Shown one piece after another: positions 10,008-19,606 of a stretch of 64,000 nucleotides of DNA. This DNA comes from G051132615 sp051132615 (lineage in GTDB: Bacteria; Pseudomonadota; Gammaproteobacteria; Burkholderiales; Neisseriaceae). The notes beneath the pieces are model-generated. The model searched no databases. It saw only the letters and a list, made by a program, of their open reading frames with translations, and was not told the DNA's origin. Where the stretch lies: NCBI RefSeq assembly GCF_051132615.1, contig NZ_CP152375.1, positions 1,984,001-2,048,000 on the forward strand. Direction: 5' to 3'. Each line of letters starts with the position of its first letter. Positions within the stretch are counted from its first letter, which is position 1. Made by a program: the position numbers and the translations under genes.

Positions 10008-10889
10008 ATGAAAAAATGGATATTGTTGTTCGGTTGTTTATTGAGTGCATCTGCTATTCATGCACAATCTTTAGAGTCAACACCGTTTACACTACCTGAA
10101 AAAATACCAACTAAAATTGTGGTCATGGACTTTGGTGCTCTAGATACATTGGATGCATTAAGCGTCAAAGGTATTGTCGGTTTACCAAAAGACAGCACGC
10201 CAAAATATCTGGCTCAATACAATACGGCACAATACGTTAATGTAGGTGGGATGAAGTCACCTGATATTGATGCCATAAAAGCTGCAAAGGCAGATTTTAT
10301 GATTATTTCAGGGCGGCAGGGCGCAGCTTATGAACAATTGGCACAAATTGCACCGACTATGAAGTACACAGCCGACCCAAAAAACTATTTGAATTCTGTA
10401 CAAAATAATATTCAACAATTAGCCAAAATTGTTGGAAAAGAACAAGAAGCCAATCAACAATTACGTGAATTAAATCAAAAACTAGATTCCGTGAAAAAAG
10501 TTGCCCAAAAATCATCTTTAAAAGCTTTGGTCGTTTTACATAATGAGGGTAAATTAATGGTGTCTAATAGTAGTTATGCTCAGTTCATTCACCATATCTT
10601 ATCTGTCAAACAAGCCGATTCTCAATTAGCCAATATCCGTAAAACAGTTGATGCGGAATATTTAAATCATATAAACCCCGATATTATTTTTATTGTAGAT
10701 AGAAGTGGTGCCATTGGAAAAACACCTTTTAATTTGAACTTTTTCGATCAAGAGTCATTCGAACATATTAAAGCTATTAAGCAAAATCGTATTGTGTATT
10801 TGACCCCAGATTTATGGTACTTATCTGGTAACGGTTTGCAAAGCATGGCTTTACAAGCACAAGAAGTGTCACAAGCGCTGAAGAAGTAA
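10008..10889 (+). CDS. Periplasmic siderophore-binding protein of an ABC transporter (FatB/CeuE-like)
   Basis: 293 residues from ATG 10008, which has AAGGAG at 9993-9998. A cleavable signal peptide occupies the first 20 residues (ending AIHAQS). The body is a class III periplasmic binding fold of the FatB/CeuE/FepB kind, with IVVMDFGALDTLDAL and HINPDIIFIVDRSGAIG as landmarks, a long connecting helix at about 130-165 and a C-terminal NRIVYLTPDLWYLSGNG segment. It should deliver a ferric siderophore to an inner-membrane ABC permease, but no permease or ATPase gene is adjacent. The Fur box directly upstream supports an iron role. Confidence 0.88.
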   Translation: MKKWILLFGCLLSASAIHAQSLESTPFTLPEKIPTKIVVMDFGALDTLDALSVKGIVGLPKDSTPKYLAQYNTAQYVNVGGMKSPDIDAIKAAKADFMIISGRQGAAYEQLAQIAPTMKYTADPKNYLNSVQNNIQQLAKIVGKEQEANQQLRELNQKLDSVKKVAQKSSLKALVVLHNEGKLMVSNSSYAQFIHHILSVKQADSQLANIRKTVDAEYLNHINPDIIFIVDRSGAIGKTPFNLNFFDQESFEHIKAIKQNRIVYLTPDLWYLSGNGLQSMALQAQEVSQALKK

Positions 10890-11071
10890 GAGATTAATAG
10901 GTTCAATAACTTAATTGAAATATGTTGATATTTTTAATGTTCATTTATGAAAGATAAGCGTATTATAGTTTCAGTGCTTTTATGAAAATAAAAGTCATTT
11001 TTATCCAGATTAAAATGAAGAATATCTTACACCCACTTTAATCGAAGATTGCTTTGTTCAAGGAGAGATTT

Positions 11072-12139
11072 ATGATGAAAGCCGCTGTTGTCAGTAAAAA
11101 AAATCCTGGTAAAGTTGATATTAAAGAGGTTCCTGTCCCTAAAATTGGTCATGGTCAGGCCTTAGTTGAAGTAGAGTATTGTGGTGTTTGTCACACAGAT
11201 TTACATGTAGCCAAGGGCGACTTTGGTGCCGTTCCTGGTAGAATTATTGGTCATGAAGGTGTGGGCATTGTGAAAGAATTAGGGCCAGATGTGACCAATT
11301 TAAAAGTAGGTGATAGAGTCAGCATCGCTTGGTTTTATAAAGGTTGTGGTGCATGTGAATACTGTATTACAGGTAGAGAAACCTTTTGTCGCACCGTACA
11401 AAATGCGGGTTTTTCAGTTGATGGTGCCATGGCTGAACAATGTGTGGTTGATGCCAATTATGCGGTAAAAGTACCTGATGGTTTGGACCCAGTTCAAGCA
11501 AGCAGCATTACCTGTGCAGGTGTGACCTGTTATAAAGCCATTAAAGTGTCCGATGTGAAGCCTGGACAATGGATTGCTATTTATGGTTGTGGCGGCTTAG
11601 GTAACTTAGCCATTCAATATGCTAAAAATGTATTTAACGCCAAAGTAATTGCTGTTGATATTAATGATGATAAGCTAAAATTAGCTAAAGAGATTGGTGC
11701 TGATTTAGTGTGCAATTCATTAAAAGATGGCGATGCAGGTGAATGGATACAAAAACATGTTGGTGGTGCTCATGCAGCGGTAGTAACAGCAGTATCCAAA
11801 GTGGCATTTAATCAGGCTGTTAATTCTGTTCGCGCGGCATCAAAAGTAGTTGCTGTTGGTTTACCACCGGAAACCATGGATTTGGCTATTGTGAAAACCG
11901 TGTTAGATGGTATTGAGATTGTCGGTTCTTTAGTAGGTACTCGAAAAGACTTAGAAGAAGCTTTTCAGTTTGGTGCTGAAGGAAAAGTGGTGCCGATTGT
12001 GCATACCCGTTGTTTAGATGAGGTCAATGATATCTTCGAAGAAATGGAAAAGGGAGAAATCTTAGGTCGTATGGTAGTGGATATGCATAAACATGAGGCT
12101 GAACCAGCAAAGGCTAAAAAGAAAAAAACCAGTAAATAA
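11072..12139 (+). CDS. adhP: Zinc-dependent alcohol dehydrogenase, AdhP type
   Basis: 355-residue medium-chain dehydrogenase. Catalytic zinc ligands are in GVCHTDLH and GHEGVG. Four cysteines of the structural zinc site are in GCGACEYCITGRETFC. The NAD-binding motif is GCGGLGNLA. It interconverts primary alcohols and aldehydes. ATG 11072 (or 11075) was chosen because AAGGAGAG lies at 11060-11067; reading from the TTG at 11054 would swallow that site. The C-terminus ends in an unusual Lys-rich tail (AKKKKTSK) beyond the family's normal end. Confidence 0.93.
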   Translation: MMKAAVVSKKNPGKVDIKEVPVPKIGHGQALVEVEYCGVCHTDLHVAKGDFGAVPGRIIGHEGVGIVKELGPDVTNLKVGDRVSIAWFYKGCGACEYCITGRETFCRTVQNAGFSVDGAMAEQCVVDANYAVKVPDGLDPVQASSITCAGVTCYKAIKVSDVKPGQWIAIYGCGGLGNLAIQYAKNVFNAKVIAVDINDDKLKLAKEIGADLVCNSLKDGDAGEWIQKHVGGAHAAVVTAVSKVAFNQAVNSVRAASKVVAVGLPPETMDLAIVKTVLDGIEIVGSLVGTRKDLEEAFQFGAEGKVVPIVHTRCLDEVNDIFEEMEKGEILGRMVVDMHKHEAEPAKAKKKKTSK

Positions 12140-12161
12140 CACAGATTAAATTTATTCAATC

Positions 12162-12199
12162 AATCACTGTAATAATCTATATTATTACAGTGATTTTTA
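12162..12199 (+). terminator. Rho-independent terminator after adhP
   Basis: A perfect 15-base-pair stem (12162-12176 with 12181-12195) closes a four-base loop and is followed by a T run, 23 bases after the adhP stop. Confidence 0.85.
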
Positions 12200-12283
12200 T
12201 ATTGCAGCAAGTTAAACCACAAGCCATTAAGTATGTTTATAATAGCTGCCTTGAATAGACGCAAATAATAAGTTGAATATAAC

Positions 12284-12874
12284 ATGAACACACAACGTAT
12301 GATTATCGGGATTAGTGGTGCAACAGGCTTTTTATATGGCGTTCGTGCTTTAGAGTTATTGAAGCCGTTACCACACATCGAAACACATTTAGTGGTTTCT
12401 AAAGCCGCACAACTGACTCGTCAACAAGAAACGCTTTTTTCCAAAGAAGATATTGAGTCTTTAGCAGATGTTGTGCATCCCGTTCAAAATATTGGTGCGG
12501 CTATTGCCAGTGGGTCTTTTAAAACAATGGGTATGCTTATTGCCCCTTGTTCTATGAATACATTAGCCTCTGTTGCCAATGGGCTCTCAGACAATTTATT
12601 GGCTCGCGCAGCAGATGTTGTGTTAAAGGAAAGGCGGACATTGGTTTTGATGACTAGAGAGAGTCCATTACATCTTGGGCATCTTCGTAATATGCAATTG
12701 GCCACTGAAATGGGCGCTATTATTTGTCCGCCTGTACCTGCCATGTATCAACAAATACAATCAGTAGATGATATGGTTACATACAGTGTTGCCAGAGCAT
12801 TAGATTTATTTGGTTTTGATATTCCTAATATTCCACGCTGGGGTGAACAATTACATTTAAATATATCCAAATAA
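12284..12874 (+). CDS. ubiX: Flavin prenyltransferase UbiX
   Basis: 196 residues, with the family signature GISGATGFLYGVRALELL at the N-terminus and the APCSMNTLASVANGLSDNLL block near residues 87-106. UbiX joins dimethylallyl phosphate to FMN, giving the prenylated flavin cofactor needed by the UbiD decarboxylase in ubiquinone synthesis. The later motif RESPLHLGHLRNM is also typical. The gene lies alone, with no ubiD in the window. Confidence 0.94.
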   Translation: MNTQRMIIGISGATGFLYGVRALELLKPLPHIETHLVVSKAAQLTRQQETLFSKEDIESLADVVHPVQNIGAAIASGSFKTMGMLIAPCSMNTLASVANGLSDNLLARAADVVLKERRTLVLMTRESPLHLGHLRNMQLATEMGAIICPPVPAMYQQIQSVDDMVTYSVARALDLFGFDIPNIPRWGEQLHLNISK

Positions 12875-13028
12875 GATAATTTTTATGGGTTTTTTATTTA
12901 AATAATATGATTTTCATCAAGTTATATTTTTTATGTGTAGAATACAATATGGCTATTTTTTGATAGTGCTGCTACCCTATATTTAGAGTAAAATAAGTAC
13001 AGTTTATCTATATTGAATGCAATAGATT

Positions 13029-13451
13029 ATGTTCCCACCGATTATTGCCAAGTTTTTAAAAGATCATCATGTGTTAACTTTATGTACCCAAAATAATCAG
13101 GGGCAAATGTGGGCGGCGAATGCATTTTATGTATTTGATGAAAAGCAAATCGCTTTGTATTTTCTGTCTACGGAAGATACGCAACATGTTAAAATGATGC
13201 ATCAACAATCTGAAGTCGTTGGGACCATCAGTAAACAGTCAAAAAATATTTCTCTCATTCAAGGTGTCCAATATAAGGCTCAGGCAATGCTTTTACAGGA
13301 GCAAGCTGCTGAGGCTGCATATAAGAAATATTACGAACACTTTCGAATGGCTTGCACGATTAAAGCGCCTATTTGGCAATTAGCGTTAAATAATATTAAA
13401 TTTACTGATAATCAACAAGGATTTGGCCATAAAATTTTATGGAGCAGATAA
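13029..13451 (+). CDS. YhbP/UPF0306-family flavin-binding-fold protein
   Basis: 140 residues with a split-barrel, pyridoxamine-phosphate-oxidase-like pattern: HHVLTLCTQNNQGQMWAANAFYV at the N-terminus, a central VGTISKQSKNISLIQGVQ stretch and the C-terminal IKFTDNQQGFGHK. These match the UPF0306 (YhbP) family. The biochemical role is not established; a flavin or related cofactor is expected from the fold. It sits alone between ubiX and the PAP2 gene. Confidence 0.75.
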   Translation: MFPPIIAKFLKDHHVLTLCTQNNQGQMWAANAFYVFDEKQIALYFLSTEDTQHVKMMHQQSEVVGTISKQSKNISLIQGVQYKAQAMLLQEQAAEAAYKKYYEHFRMACTIKAPIWQLALNNIKFTDNQQGFGHKILWSR

Positions 13452-13525
13452 ATTTTTGCTGTTTACAGAATCCCTTTCTTTAGATTCAGTCAATTAATTA
13501 TTTAATAGAGTAAATAGATCGTCAT

Positions 13526-14314
13526 ATGTATCAACGTCTTTGGCAGTTAAAACAATTATGCTTGTTTACAAGCATTTCAATACTCCTCCTTGTGCTTTGG
13601 TTGACCCCTTCCATTCATGGGATAATCAAGCAAACAGATTCCGCATTTTTTTTAATATTGAATCAACCCTTGGCCAAATATCCTTTATGGGCATATTTTT
13701 GGGATGTACTTAGTACCCGTTTAAGCGACCTGTTATCTGCATGTGTGATGCTGTATTTTTTGATTAAAGGAGACTTTATTTTTAAAAAAGAACAAACCAG
13801 ACAAGCATTTTTAGGGTGTTTGATTTTGATGATATTGTTATTAATGGTTCGAGTCATATTTGATAAATGGGTCAATACTTCTGGATTACAGCATGCCAGC
13901 CCATCTTTAGTTGTGCCTGGTGCTTTTCGTTTAACGGAACATATCCCCATATGGTGGCATGTTTTGGAACCTAAAGATGCTTCTAATAGAAGTTTTCCTG
14001 GTGATCATGCTTCAGTGTTATTGGTGTGGGCTTTTTTTGTCAGTTTTTATGCAAAAAAATGGACTCATTGGGTAGCAATTTGGTTGGTTACTTTGTTTTT
14101 TATGATGCCAAGGCTTGTTGCTGGAGCACATTGGGCTTCCGATAATTATATTGGTGGTGTTTTTTTGGCTTTAATGGCTTTTACCTGGAGTATCTATACA
14201 CCGTTATTGTATAAAGTAACCCAGTTTTTATTAAATAAAACTGAGTGCTTATTTCAATTTGCTCAAAAAATACCCATTGTTAACTTATTGAGTGTCGTAA
14301 AGTATAAACAGTAG
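13526..14314 (+). CDS. PAP2-family membrane phosphatase, LpxT-like
   Basis: 262 residues with several predicted membrane helices. The second and third PAP2 motifs are clear: NRSFPGDHASV at about residue 154 and RLVAGAHWASDNYIGG at about 196, giving the two catalytic histidines and the aspartate. The NRSFPGDHA form resembles the lipid A phosphotransferase LpxT and undecaprenyl-pyrophosphate phosphatases more than soluble acid phosphatases. It probably acts on a lipid phosphate at the periplasmic face; the exact lipid is inference. It precedes a DUF4124 protein by about 80 bases. Confidence 0.8.
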   Translation: MYQRLWQLKQLCLFTSISILLLVLWLTPSIHGIIKQTDSAFFLILNQPLAKYPLWAYFWDVLSTRLSDLLSACVMLYFLIKGDFIFKKEQTRQAFLGCLILMILLLMVRVIFDKWVNTSGLQHASPSLVVPGAFRLTEHIPIWWHVLEPKDASNRSFPGDHASVLLVWAFFVSFYAKKWTHWVAIWLVTLFFMMPRLVAGAHWASDNYIGGVFLALMAFTWSIYTPLLYKVTQFLLNKTECLFQFAQKIPIVNLLSVVKYKQ

Positions 14315-14397
14315 TATGATTGTATTGATTCAAACGGATTGAGCTTGTTCGTTTTCTTTAAGAACCAAGGTCAAATAAAGAGGAAGGAGAATCACTT

Positions 14398-14949
14398 ATG
14401 CAAAAAATACCTTTTATTTTATTCGTTATGCTGCCTGTTTTAGGTTTTGCACAGCAGAATGTTTACCGTTATCAAGATCAGAATAAACACCCTGTTTATA
14501 CAGATATTCAACCTAACACTAATATACCAACGACAACCTTAAAATTTGCTGATTCACCCACACAAAAAGATCATTCAGCTATTGAACAAGGCAATACTAC
14601 TTTAACAGATCAAACAAAAAATAAGTCTATTGATTATCGTTTAACCATAAATGGTGTCAGTAATGGTGCAGCTATACGCAGTAATGATGGTCATTTATCC
14701 ATTAGTTTATCTGCCAGTGAGGCAATACCAGATTCAGCACAATATCAACTTTTATTGGATGGTGCCGTTTATGGCTCCGCACAATCAAGTTCAAGTTTTG
14801 CTTTGGTGAATATCGATCGGGGAGAACACACGGTAGTGGGGCAAATCGTTGAAAATGGGCAAGTGATTGCAAGTAGTTCGCCTGTGACTTTTGTTTTACA
14901 ACGTATCAGTGTGAATAGCCCTGCTAGAATAAGGCCAACACCATATTGA
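14398..14949 (+). CDS. Secreted DUF4124-domain protein
   Basis: 183 residues. A signal peptide covers about residues 1-18 (ending GFAQ), followed by the DUF4124 signature VYRYQDQNKHPVYTDIQP. The C-terminal half (about 78-170) looks like an Ig/fibronectin-type beta domain (YQLLLDGAVYG, RGEHTVVGQIVENGQVIASS). The start ATG 14398 is preceded by AGGAAGGAG. Such proteins are periplasmic and of unknown function. Confidence 0.72.
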   Translation: MQKIPFILFVMLPVLGFAQQNVYRYQDQNKHPVYTDIQPNTNIPTTTLKFADSPTQKDHSAIEQGNTTLTDQTKNKSIDYRLTINGVSNGAAIRSNDGHLSISLSASEAIPDSAQYQLLLDGAVYGSAQSSSSFALVNIDRGEHTVVGQIVENGQVIASSSPVTFVLQRISVNSPARIRPTPY

Positions 14950-15027
14950 AAGAAAAATGTAGGCGCTGCTTTGCTCAATCTACAATAAACTTGCCATTAT
15001 CAATTGAATGGAAGGGATTGTGATCGT

Positions 15028-15600
15028 ATGGGGTTAAGATGTTTTTTTGGAACAAAGCGCCAATTAACACAAGGTGAAATAAAAATGGCTCAATTGCTGT
15101 TTCAAGATGCAATTGATTACCAGAAAGTTTATATTTATAACCGCCATTTTTTCTTTTTGAAAAATAATCATACTGCTATGGCTCCTTTGGGAAGCATCTA
15201 TTTCCCATTAGGTTGCTATGAGCAAGATTTTTCTTTAGCCAATGACCGTAAAAAAGAATGGTTTATACATGAGTTGACACACGTTTGGCAATATCAAATG
15301 GGCTACAATGTGGTATGGGCTGCCTTTAGATTGTTTTTGCAAAAAGGCTATCAGCACACCAAAAGAGGGCAAGCTGCATACCAAATTGATTTCAGTAAAT
15401 ATGAGCGTACACAATTTACTCAATTTAATATGGAGCAACAAGCACAGATTGTGTGCCAGTATTTTGCTGCGGTTTATTTAAAACAAGCTGCATATCAAAA
15501 TAAAATACCATTTTTAGCGCCAATATTGGTCACCTTTCTTAAACAGCCAAATAATAAAAGCCTCGTGCCCTTGTATTATCGAATAGATGGTGATATCTAA
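15028..15600 (+). CDS. HExxH-containing metallopeptidase-like protein, vgr-related family
   Basis: 190 residues from ATG 15028, using GGAAGGGA at 15010-15016. The TTG at 15004 would place that ribosome binding site inside the gene. The central WFIHELTHVWQYQMG carries an HExxH zinc-metallopeptidase motif at about residue 89. It is preceded by a GSIYFPLG-type strand, as in the group often labelled vgr-related or DUF4157-like. There is no signal peptide. The name does not imply a type VI system here, since no vgrG is visible. Function is unknown. Confidence 0.65.
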   Translation: MGLRCFFGTKRQLTQGEIKMAQLLFQDAIDYQKVYIYNRHFFFLKNNHTAMAPLGSIYFPLGCYEQDFSLANDRKKEWFIHELTHVWQYQMGYNVVWAAFRLFLQKGYQHTKRGQAAYQIDFSKYERTQFTQFNMEQQAQIVCQYFAAVYLKQAAYQNKIPFLAPILVTFLKQPNNKSLVPLYYRIDGDI

Positions 15601-15636
15601 TAGAAGCCTGATTTTATAGGGAATGGTAGGGGGATA

Positions 15637-15661
15637 TAAAAAAGTGGGCTAGCTAGCCCAC
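15637..15661 (-). terminator. Terminator after sodB
   Basis: An 18-base perfect palindrome at 15644-15661 (GTGGGCTAGCTAGCCCAC) is followed on the minus strand by a run of six T. It lies 25 bases past the sodB stop. Confidence 0.8.
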
Positions 15662-15685
15662 CTTGATTGATTTGCAAAAACTTAT

Positions 15686-16267
15686 TTAAGCAGCAAAGCG
15701 TTTGCTTACTTCGTCCCAATTCACAATTTCCCAGAAATTGCTTAAATAGTTAGGGCGGCTATTGCGATAGTCAATATAGTAAGCATGTTCCCATACGTCA
15801 CAAGTAAGTAATGCTGTTTGGTTTGTGGTTAATGGTGTGGCAGCATTGCTGGTAGAAACTAAATCTAAAGAACCATCGGTATTTTTAACCAACCATGCCC
15901 AGCCAGAACCGAATGTGCCAGCGGCACAAGTATCGAATGCTTTTTTAAATTCATCAAAAGAGCCCCATTTTTTATTAATGGCATCTAATAAAGCACCAAT
16001 TGGTGCACCACTTGACTTTGGTGTTAAACCAAACCAATAAAAGGTGTGGTTCCAAACTTGAGCTGCATTATTAAAAATACCGCCTGATGATTTTTTAACA
16101 ATTTCTTCTAATGAAGCATTTTCAAACTCAGTGCCTTTAATCAGATTGTTCAGATTGGTCACATAAGTTTGGTGGTGTTTACCATAGTGATATTCTAATG
16201 TTTCTTTTGAGATATGAGGAGCTAAAGCATCTAAAGCATAAGGTAATTGTGGTAGTTTATGTTCCAT
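15686..16267 (-). CDS. sodB: Iron superoxide dismutase SodB
   Basis: 193 residues, full length. HYGKHHQTYV, NHTFYW and DVWEHAYYIDY supply the metal ligands. The AAQVWNH segment, with Gln in the second coordination sphere, is the iron-type signature rather than the GGHANH form of manganese enzymes. It dismutates superoxide in the cytoplasm. The start at 16267 has AAAGGA eight bases upstream. It is divergent from dnaB with a 294-base intergenic region that must hold both promoters. Confidence 0.95.
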   Translation of the reverse strand: MEHKLPQLPYALDALAPHISKETLEYHYGKHHQTYVTNLNNLIKGTEFENASLEEIVKKSSGGIFNNAAQVWNHTFYWFGLTPKSSGAPIGALLDAINKKWGSFDEFKKAFDTCAAGTFGSGWAWLVKNTDGSLDLVSTSNAATPLTTNQTALLTCDVWEHAYYIDYRNSRPNYLSNFWEIVNWDEVSKRFAA

Positions 16268-16561
16268 GAGTGTATTCCTTTAAAATTATTATTAATAGTA
16301 TGTCAATAACCATTAATTTGGTTACCCTCATTGTACTGTTTTTTGAGACGTATCCGCAATGAGTATTAGCTATGAACAACATAGAAGAGCTCGTGCTATT
16401 GTTTATATCACATTATTTGTGTCTTCAATAGTACGGTACTGATTTTGTTTAATCAAAGAGATCATCTGATCATAATATAAGTCAAGAATAAATACCTGAA
16501 TTGTGAAGTATCAGGGTTAAATTAGGGTAAAATAAGCCTATTATTTAAATGAGCATGATTC

Positions 16562-17962
16562 ATGGAACAAGAAGAAGTATTTGAGGATGTAAGCACAACA
16601 GCACTTAGGATTCCCCCTAATTCTTTTGAGGCAGAGCAATCTGTCCTAGGTGGTTTGTTGTTAGACAATGTTGCTTGGGAAAAAGTCGCTGATATTTTGA
16701 CTGAGACAGATTTTTATCGACATGAACACCGTTTGATTTTTAAAGCCGTTGCTCGATTGGTTGAGTTGGCTCGTCCAGCAGATGTGATTACCGTACAAGA
16801 AGAGCTGGAGAGGAACGATGAGTTACAGAGTATTGGTGGCTTAGCTTATTTAGCGACACTGGCACAACAAACACCTTCTGCTGCCAATATTCGTCGTTAT
16901 GCCGAAATCGTGCGCGAGCGTTCTATTATGCGGCAATTGGCGCAAGTAGGCACTGAAATAGCCGATTCAGCTTATAACCCACAAGGTAAAGAGGCCAGTC
17001 AGTTATTAGATGAGGCAGAAAATAAAGTTTTTCAGATTGCCGAAAGCACACAAAGAGCCAAACAAGGCTTTTTGGATATGCCTAAATTATTAAAAGAAGT
17101 CGTTGAACGTATTGATGTGCTTTATGCTCGAGATAATTTAGATGATGTCACAGGTGTGCCCACAGGTTTTTCGGATATGGATGCCAAAACATCAGGCTTT
17201 CAACCAGGAGACTTAGTGATTGTCGCTGGTCGGCCTTCTATGGGTAAAACCGCTTTTTCCATGAACATTGCTGAACATGTTGCGGTGGAATGTAAATTGC
17301 CTGTTGCTGTTTTTTCGATGGAAATGGGCGGGGCTCAGCTGGTTTTGCGTATGCTCGGTTCGGTTGGTCGCTTGGATCAACATGTGTTGCGTACTGGGCG
17401 TTTGGAAGATGAGCATTGGAGTAAATTAAATACTGCTGTGGTGAAATTATCTGATGCGCCTATGTTTATTGATGAAACACCCGCTTTGACTGCTTTAGAG
17501 TTAAGAGCAAGGGCAAGACGTTTGGCTCGGCAGTTTGGTGGTAAATTGGGTTTAATTGTAGTCGATTATTTACAATTAATGAGTGGCTCTGGTAGGGGGG
17601 ATAACCGTGCATCGGAGTTAGGTGAAATTTCTCGTGCTTTAAAAGGGTTGGCAAAAGAGCTTTCAGTGCCTATTGTGGCTTTATCTCAATTATCACGTTC
17701 AGTAGAGCAGCGTACAGATAAGCGCCCAATGATGTCAGATTTGCGTGAGTCTGGTGCCATTGAACAGGATGCAGATATTATTGTCTTTATGTATCGAGAC
17801 GAATACTATAACCCTGACTCGCCACAAAAAGGTTTGGCTGAAGCGATTATTGGTAAGCATCGTAATGGTCCAACTGGAAAAGTGTATTTGACCTTTTTGG
17901 GACAGTATGCCAAGTTTGAAAATGCTGTTTTACCTGACCATGCAGGTTGGGAAAGTGAGTAA
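16562..17962 (+). CDS. dnaB: Replicative DNA helicase DnaB
   Basis: 466 residues, normal length. The N-terminal helical domain (NSFEAEQSVLGGLLLD) is followed by a RecA-like domain with Walker A GRPSMGKTAF near residue 223 and Walker B LIVVDYLQLM. ALSQLSRSVEQR and DLRESGAIEQDAD are the H3/H4-type motifs. It unwinds DNA at the replication fork as a hexamer and binds primase. No intein is seen. Confidence 0.97.
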   Translation: MEQEEVFEDVSTTALRIPPNSFEAEQSVLGGLLLDNVAWEKVADILTETDFYRHEHRLIFKAVARLVELARPADVITVQEELERNDELQSIGGLAYLATLAQQTPSAANIRRYAEIVRERSIMRQLAQVGTEIADSAYNPQGKEASQLLDEAENKVFQIAESTQRAKQGFLDMPKLLKEVVERIDVLYARDNLDDVTGVPTGFSDMDAKTSGFQPGDLVIVAGRPSMGKTAFSMNIAEHVAVECKLPVAVFSMEMGGAQLVLRMLGSVGRLDQHVLRTGRLEDEHWSKLNTAVVKLSDAPMFIDETPALTALELRARARRLARQFGGKLGLIVVDYLQLMSGSGRGDNRASELGEISRALKGLAKELSVPIVALSQLSRSVEQRTDKRPMMSDLRESGAIEQDADIIVFMYRDEYYNPDSPQKGLAEAIIGKHRNGPTGKVYLTFLGQYAKFENAVLPDHAGWESE

Positions 17963-17976
17963 AATCAACTCAAGGT

Positions 17977-18016
17977 AATCAAAAAGCGCATGTGAATTCA
18001 CATGCGCTTTTTGATT
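17977..18016. terminator. Bidirectional terminator between dnaB and the DUF3426 gene
   Basis: A perfect 40-base palindrome centred on GAATTC at 17994-17999. It has an A run at its left and a T run at its right, so it can stop transcription from both converging genes. Confidence 0.88.
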
Positions 18017-18033
18017 ATTTTTAGAAGGCCAAC

Positions 18034-18954
18034 TTATTGCCAGAAAACCTCATGACTGCCAATGGTGATTGGTTCTTTTACATCCATATTCAACTCAATA
18101 GACAGTTTGCCATTTTCATTCTTACTGTGTTTTAGATATTGTTCTGAAGAAAAAGCTTTATTCACAATAGTTTTTTCTTGTTCGTCTTGTAAAGTGACAT
18201 ATAAAGTAGGCAGTTGAGTCTGATTTTTTTCCATTTGTGCTTCAATATTTAAAATAATGCGGTTACCTTCTTCCTGTAAACTAGAAGAAAGCAATTGAAT
18301 AGGATCCGTTTGATTAGATTGAGGCCAATTAAATACAACCAATTGAAGCAATAAACACAAGACCGCCACAATCGAACCAATAGCAAAAAGGCCCCATTTT
18401 GATCGGCTTTGCTCTTGCTGTTGAGCTTGCGTATTATGATCTGCATACTGCCTGAGTTTTTGTATGGATAAGTTTAATTGTTTTTCTTTTTCACTGTCTT
18501 GATGGTGAACTTCAAAAGGGTCTTCTTTTGAAAAAAATGTAGATGATGTTGTTGCTTCTGCTTCGGTTATACTTTCTGGTTGGGCTTTTTCTGCCTCATT
18601 TGATTTTTCTTCTTCGTCATCAGGGACAAGACTAAAAGGCATATCGTTTATTTGAGCCGTTTTAGAGGCTTGAACTTCTGCTGTATAGTCAGTGAAGTTT
18701 TGAGTTTGTTGATTTTTTTCGTTTAATAATGAACGGCCTGAAAAAAATTGTTCTGTTGATCGCTCTTGTGTATTAGTAAGATTATTGGTGTGATAGCCGC
18801 CAGTAGTTTCTTCGCCAGAAGAAGGTTCCAAATGCTCGTGTGCATTAAATAAAGTACCGCATTGTCCACATTTAACATTCCCTTTTGCATGTTCTATTTG
18901 TTTTTGGGTAATGTAAAATGATGTATGACATTTTGGACAAAATGTAACCAGCAT
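18034..18954 (-). CDS. Zinc-ribbon and DUF3426 membrane protein
   Basis: 306 residues. An N-terminal MJ0042-type zinc ribbon has CPKC and CGQC pairs at about residues 6-36. A long acidic, Ser/Thr/Gln-rich linker follows, then one membrane helix at about 185-208 (FAIGSIVAVLCLLLQLVVF) and a C-terminal DUF3426 beta domain. The layout is common in betaproteobacteria and Pseudomonas, where it often sits by prmA; here it does not. Function is unknown. The start has AGGAG nine bases upstream. Confidence 0.85.
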   Translation of the reverse strand: MLVTFCPKCHTSFYITQKQIEHAKGNVKCGQCGTLFNAHEHLEPSSGEETTGGYHTNNLTNTQERSTEQFFSGRSLLNEKNQQTQNFTDYTAEVQASKTAQINDMPFSLVPDDEEEKSNEAEKAQPESITEAEATTSSTFFSKEDPFEVHHQDSEKEKQLNLSIQKLRQYADHNTQAQQQEQSRSKWGLFAIGSIVAVLCLLLQLVVFNWPQSNQTDPIQLLSSSLQEEGNRIILNIEAQMEKNQTQLPTLYVTLQDEQEKTIVNKAFSSEQYLKHSKNENGKLSIELNMDVKEPITIGSHEVFWQ

Positions 18955-19154
18955 GTTTTCTCCTGGGCGTCAGATTAAGACAAAAAGGTATTGGATTATT
19001 TTTGATGGCGTATTTTGCCATATATTAATCGTCTAAACCAATTTATTTGTTGTTCGGTGTATGTTCATATAAAAAATGACTGAAATATTATTTGTTTTAA
19101 CCGAAAATATGTGTATATTTGCGACAAAATAATGCATATAAGAAGAAATTTGTT

Positions 19155-19562
19155 ATGTGGACAGCATTTTTTGCGCTTGTAGGTGCCGGTTATTTATCCG
19201 CAACATTATTGCCAGGCACTTCTGAGTTAGCATTTACTACATTTTTGGTGGCTTATCCAGATGCTTGGCTCATTGCCTTGATTGGCGTAAGTATTGCCAA
19301 TACTTTGGGTAGCTTAACCACATATCTTATGACTTTTTTTATCCCCAATAAAAAAGTTGATAGTGTTGCTGTGCAAAAACTACATAAATATGGTACACCT
19401 GCATTGTTTTTTGCTTTTTTGCCTGCAGTAGGTGATGCTTTACCCTTAGCCGCAGGTTGGCTAAAAATGCCCATTTTACCTTGTCTGTTTTTTATGGCTT
19501 TGGGAAAAATTGCCCGTTATATAATTATTTTATTAGGGGTTTGGGTTATTAAAACCGGATAA
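19155..19562 (+). CDS. YqaA-family membrane protein
   Basis: 135 residues, hydrophobic throughout with about four membrane segments. It shows the YqaA/DedA-like pattern SATLLPGTSELAFTTFL near residue 15 and PAVGDALPLAAGWLKM near 92. I used ATG 19155 with AGAAGA at 19141-19146; the TTG at 19119 adds 12 residues without a ribosome binding site. It is possibly linked to lipid or ion transport by family resemblance only. It is followed by rsmA after 44 bases. Confidence 0.78.
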   Translation: MWTAFFALVGAGYLSATLLPGTSELAFTTFLVAYPDAWLIALIGVSIANTLGSLTTYLMTFFIPNKKVDSVAVQKLHKYGTPALFFAFLPAVGDALPLAAGWLKMPILPCLFFMALGKIARYIIILLGVWVIKTG

Positions 19563-19606
19563 ACACGGTAAAATAGGATAAAGAAAGATTAACAAAAGGC
19601 TGATTT

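Noticed and set aside
15028..15600. Assignment of the HExxH protein to a type VI secretion system
   Set aside because: The family is sometimes labelled vgr-related, but no VgrG, Hcp or other T6SS gene is visible nearby.
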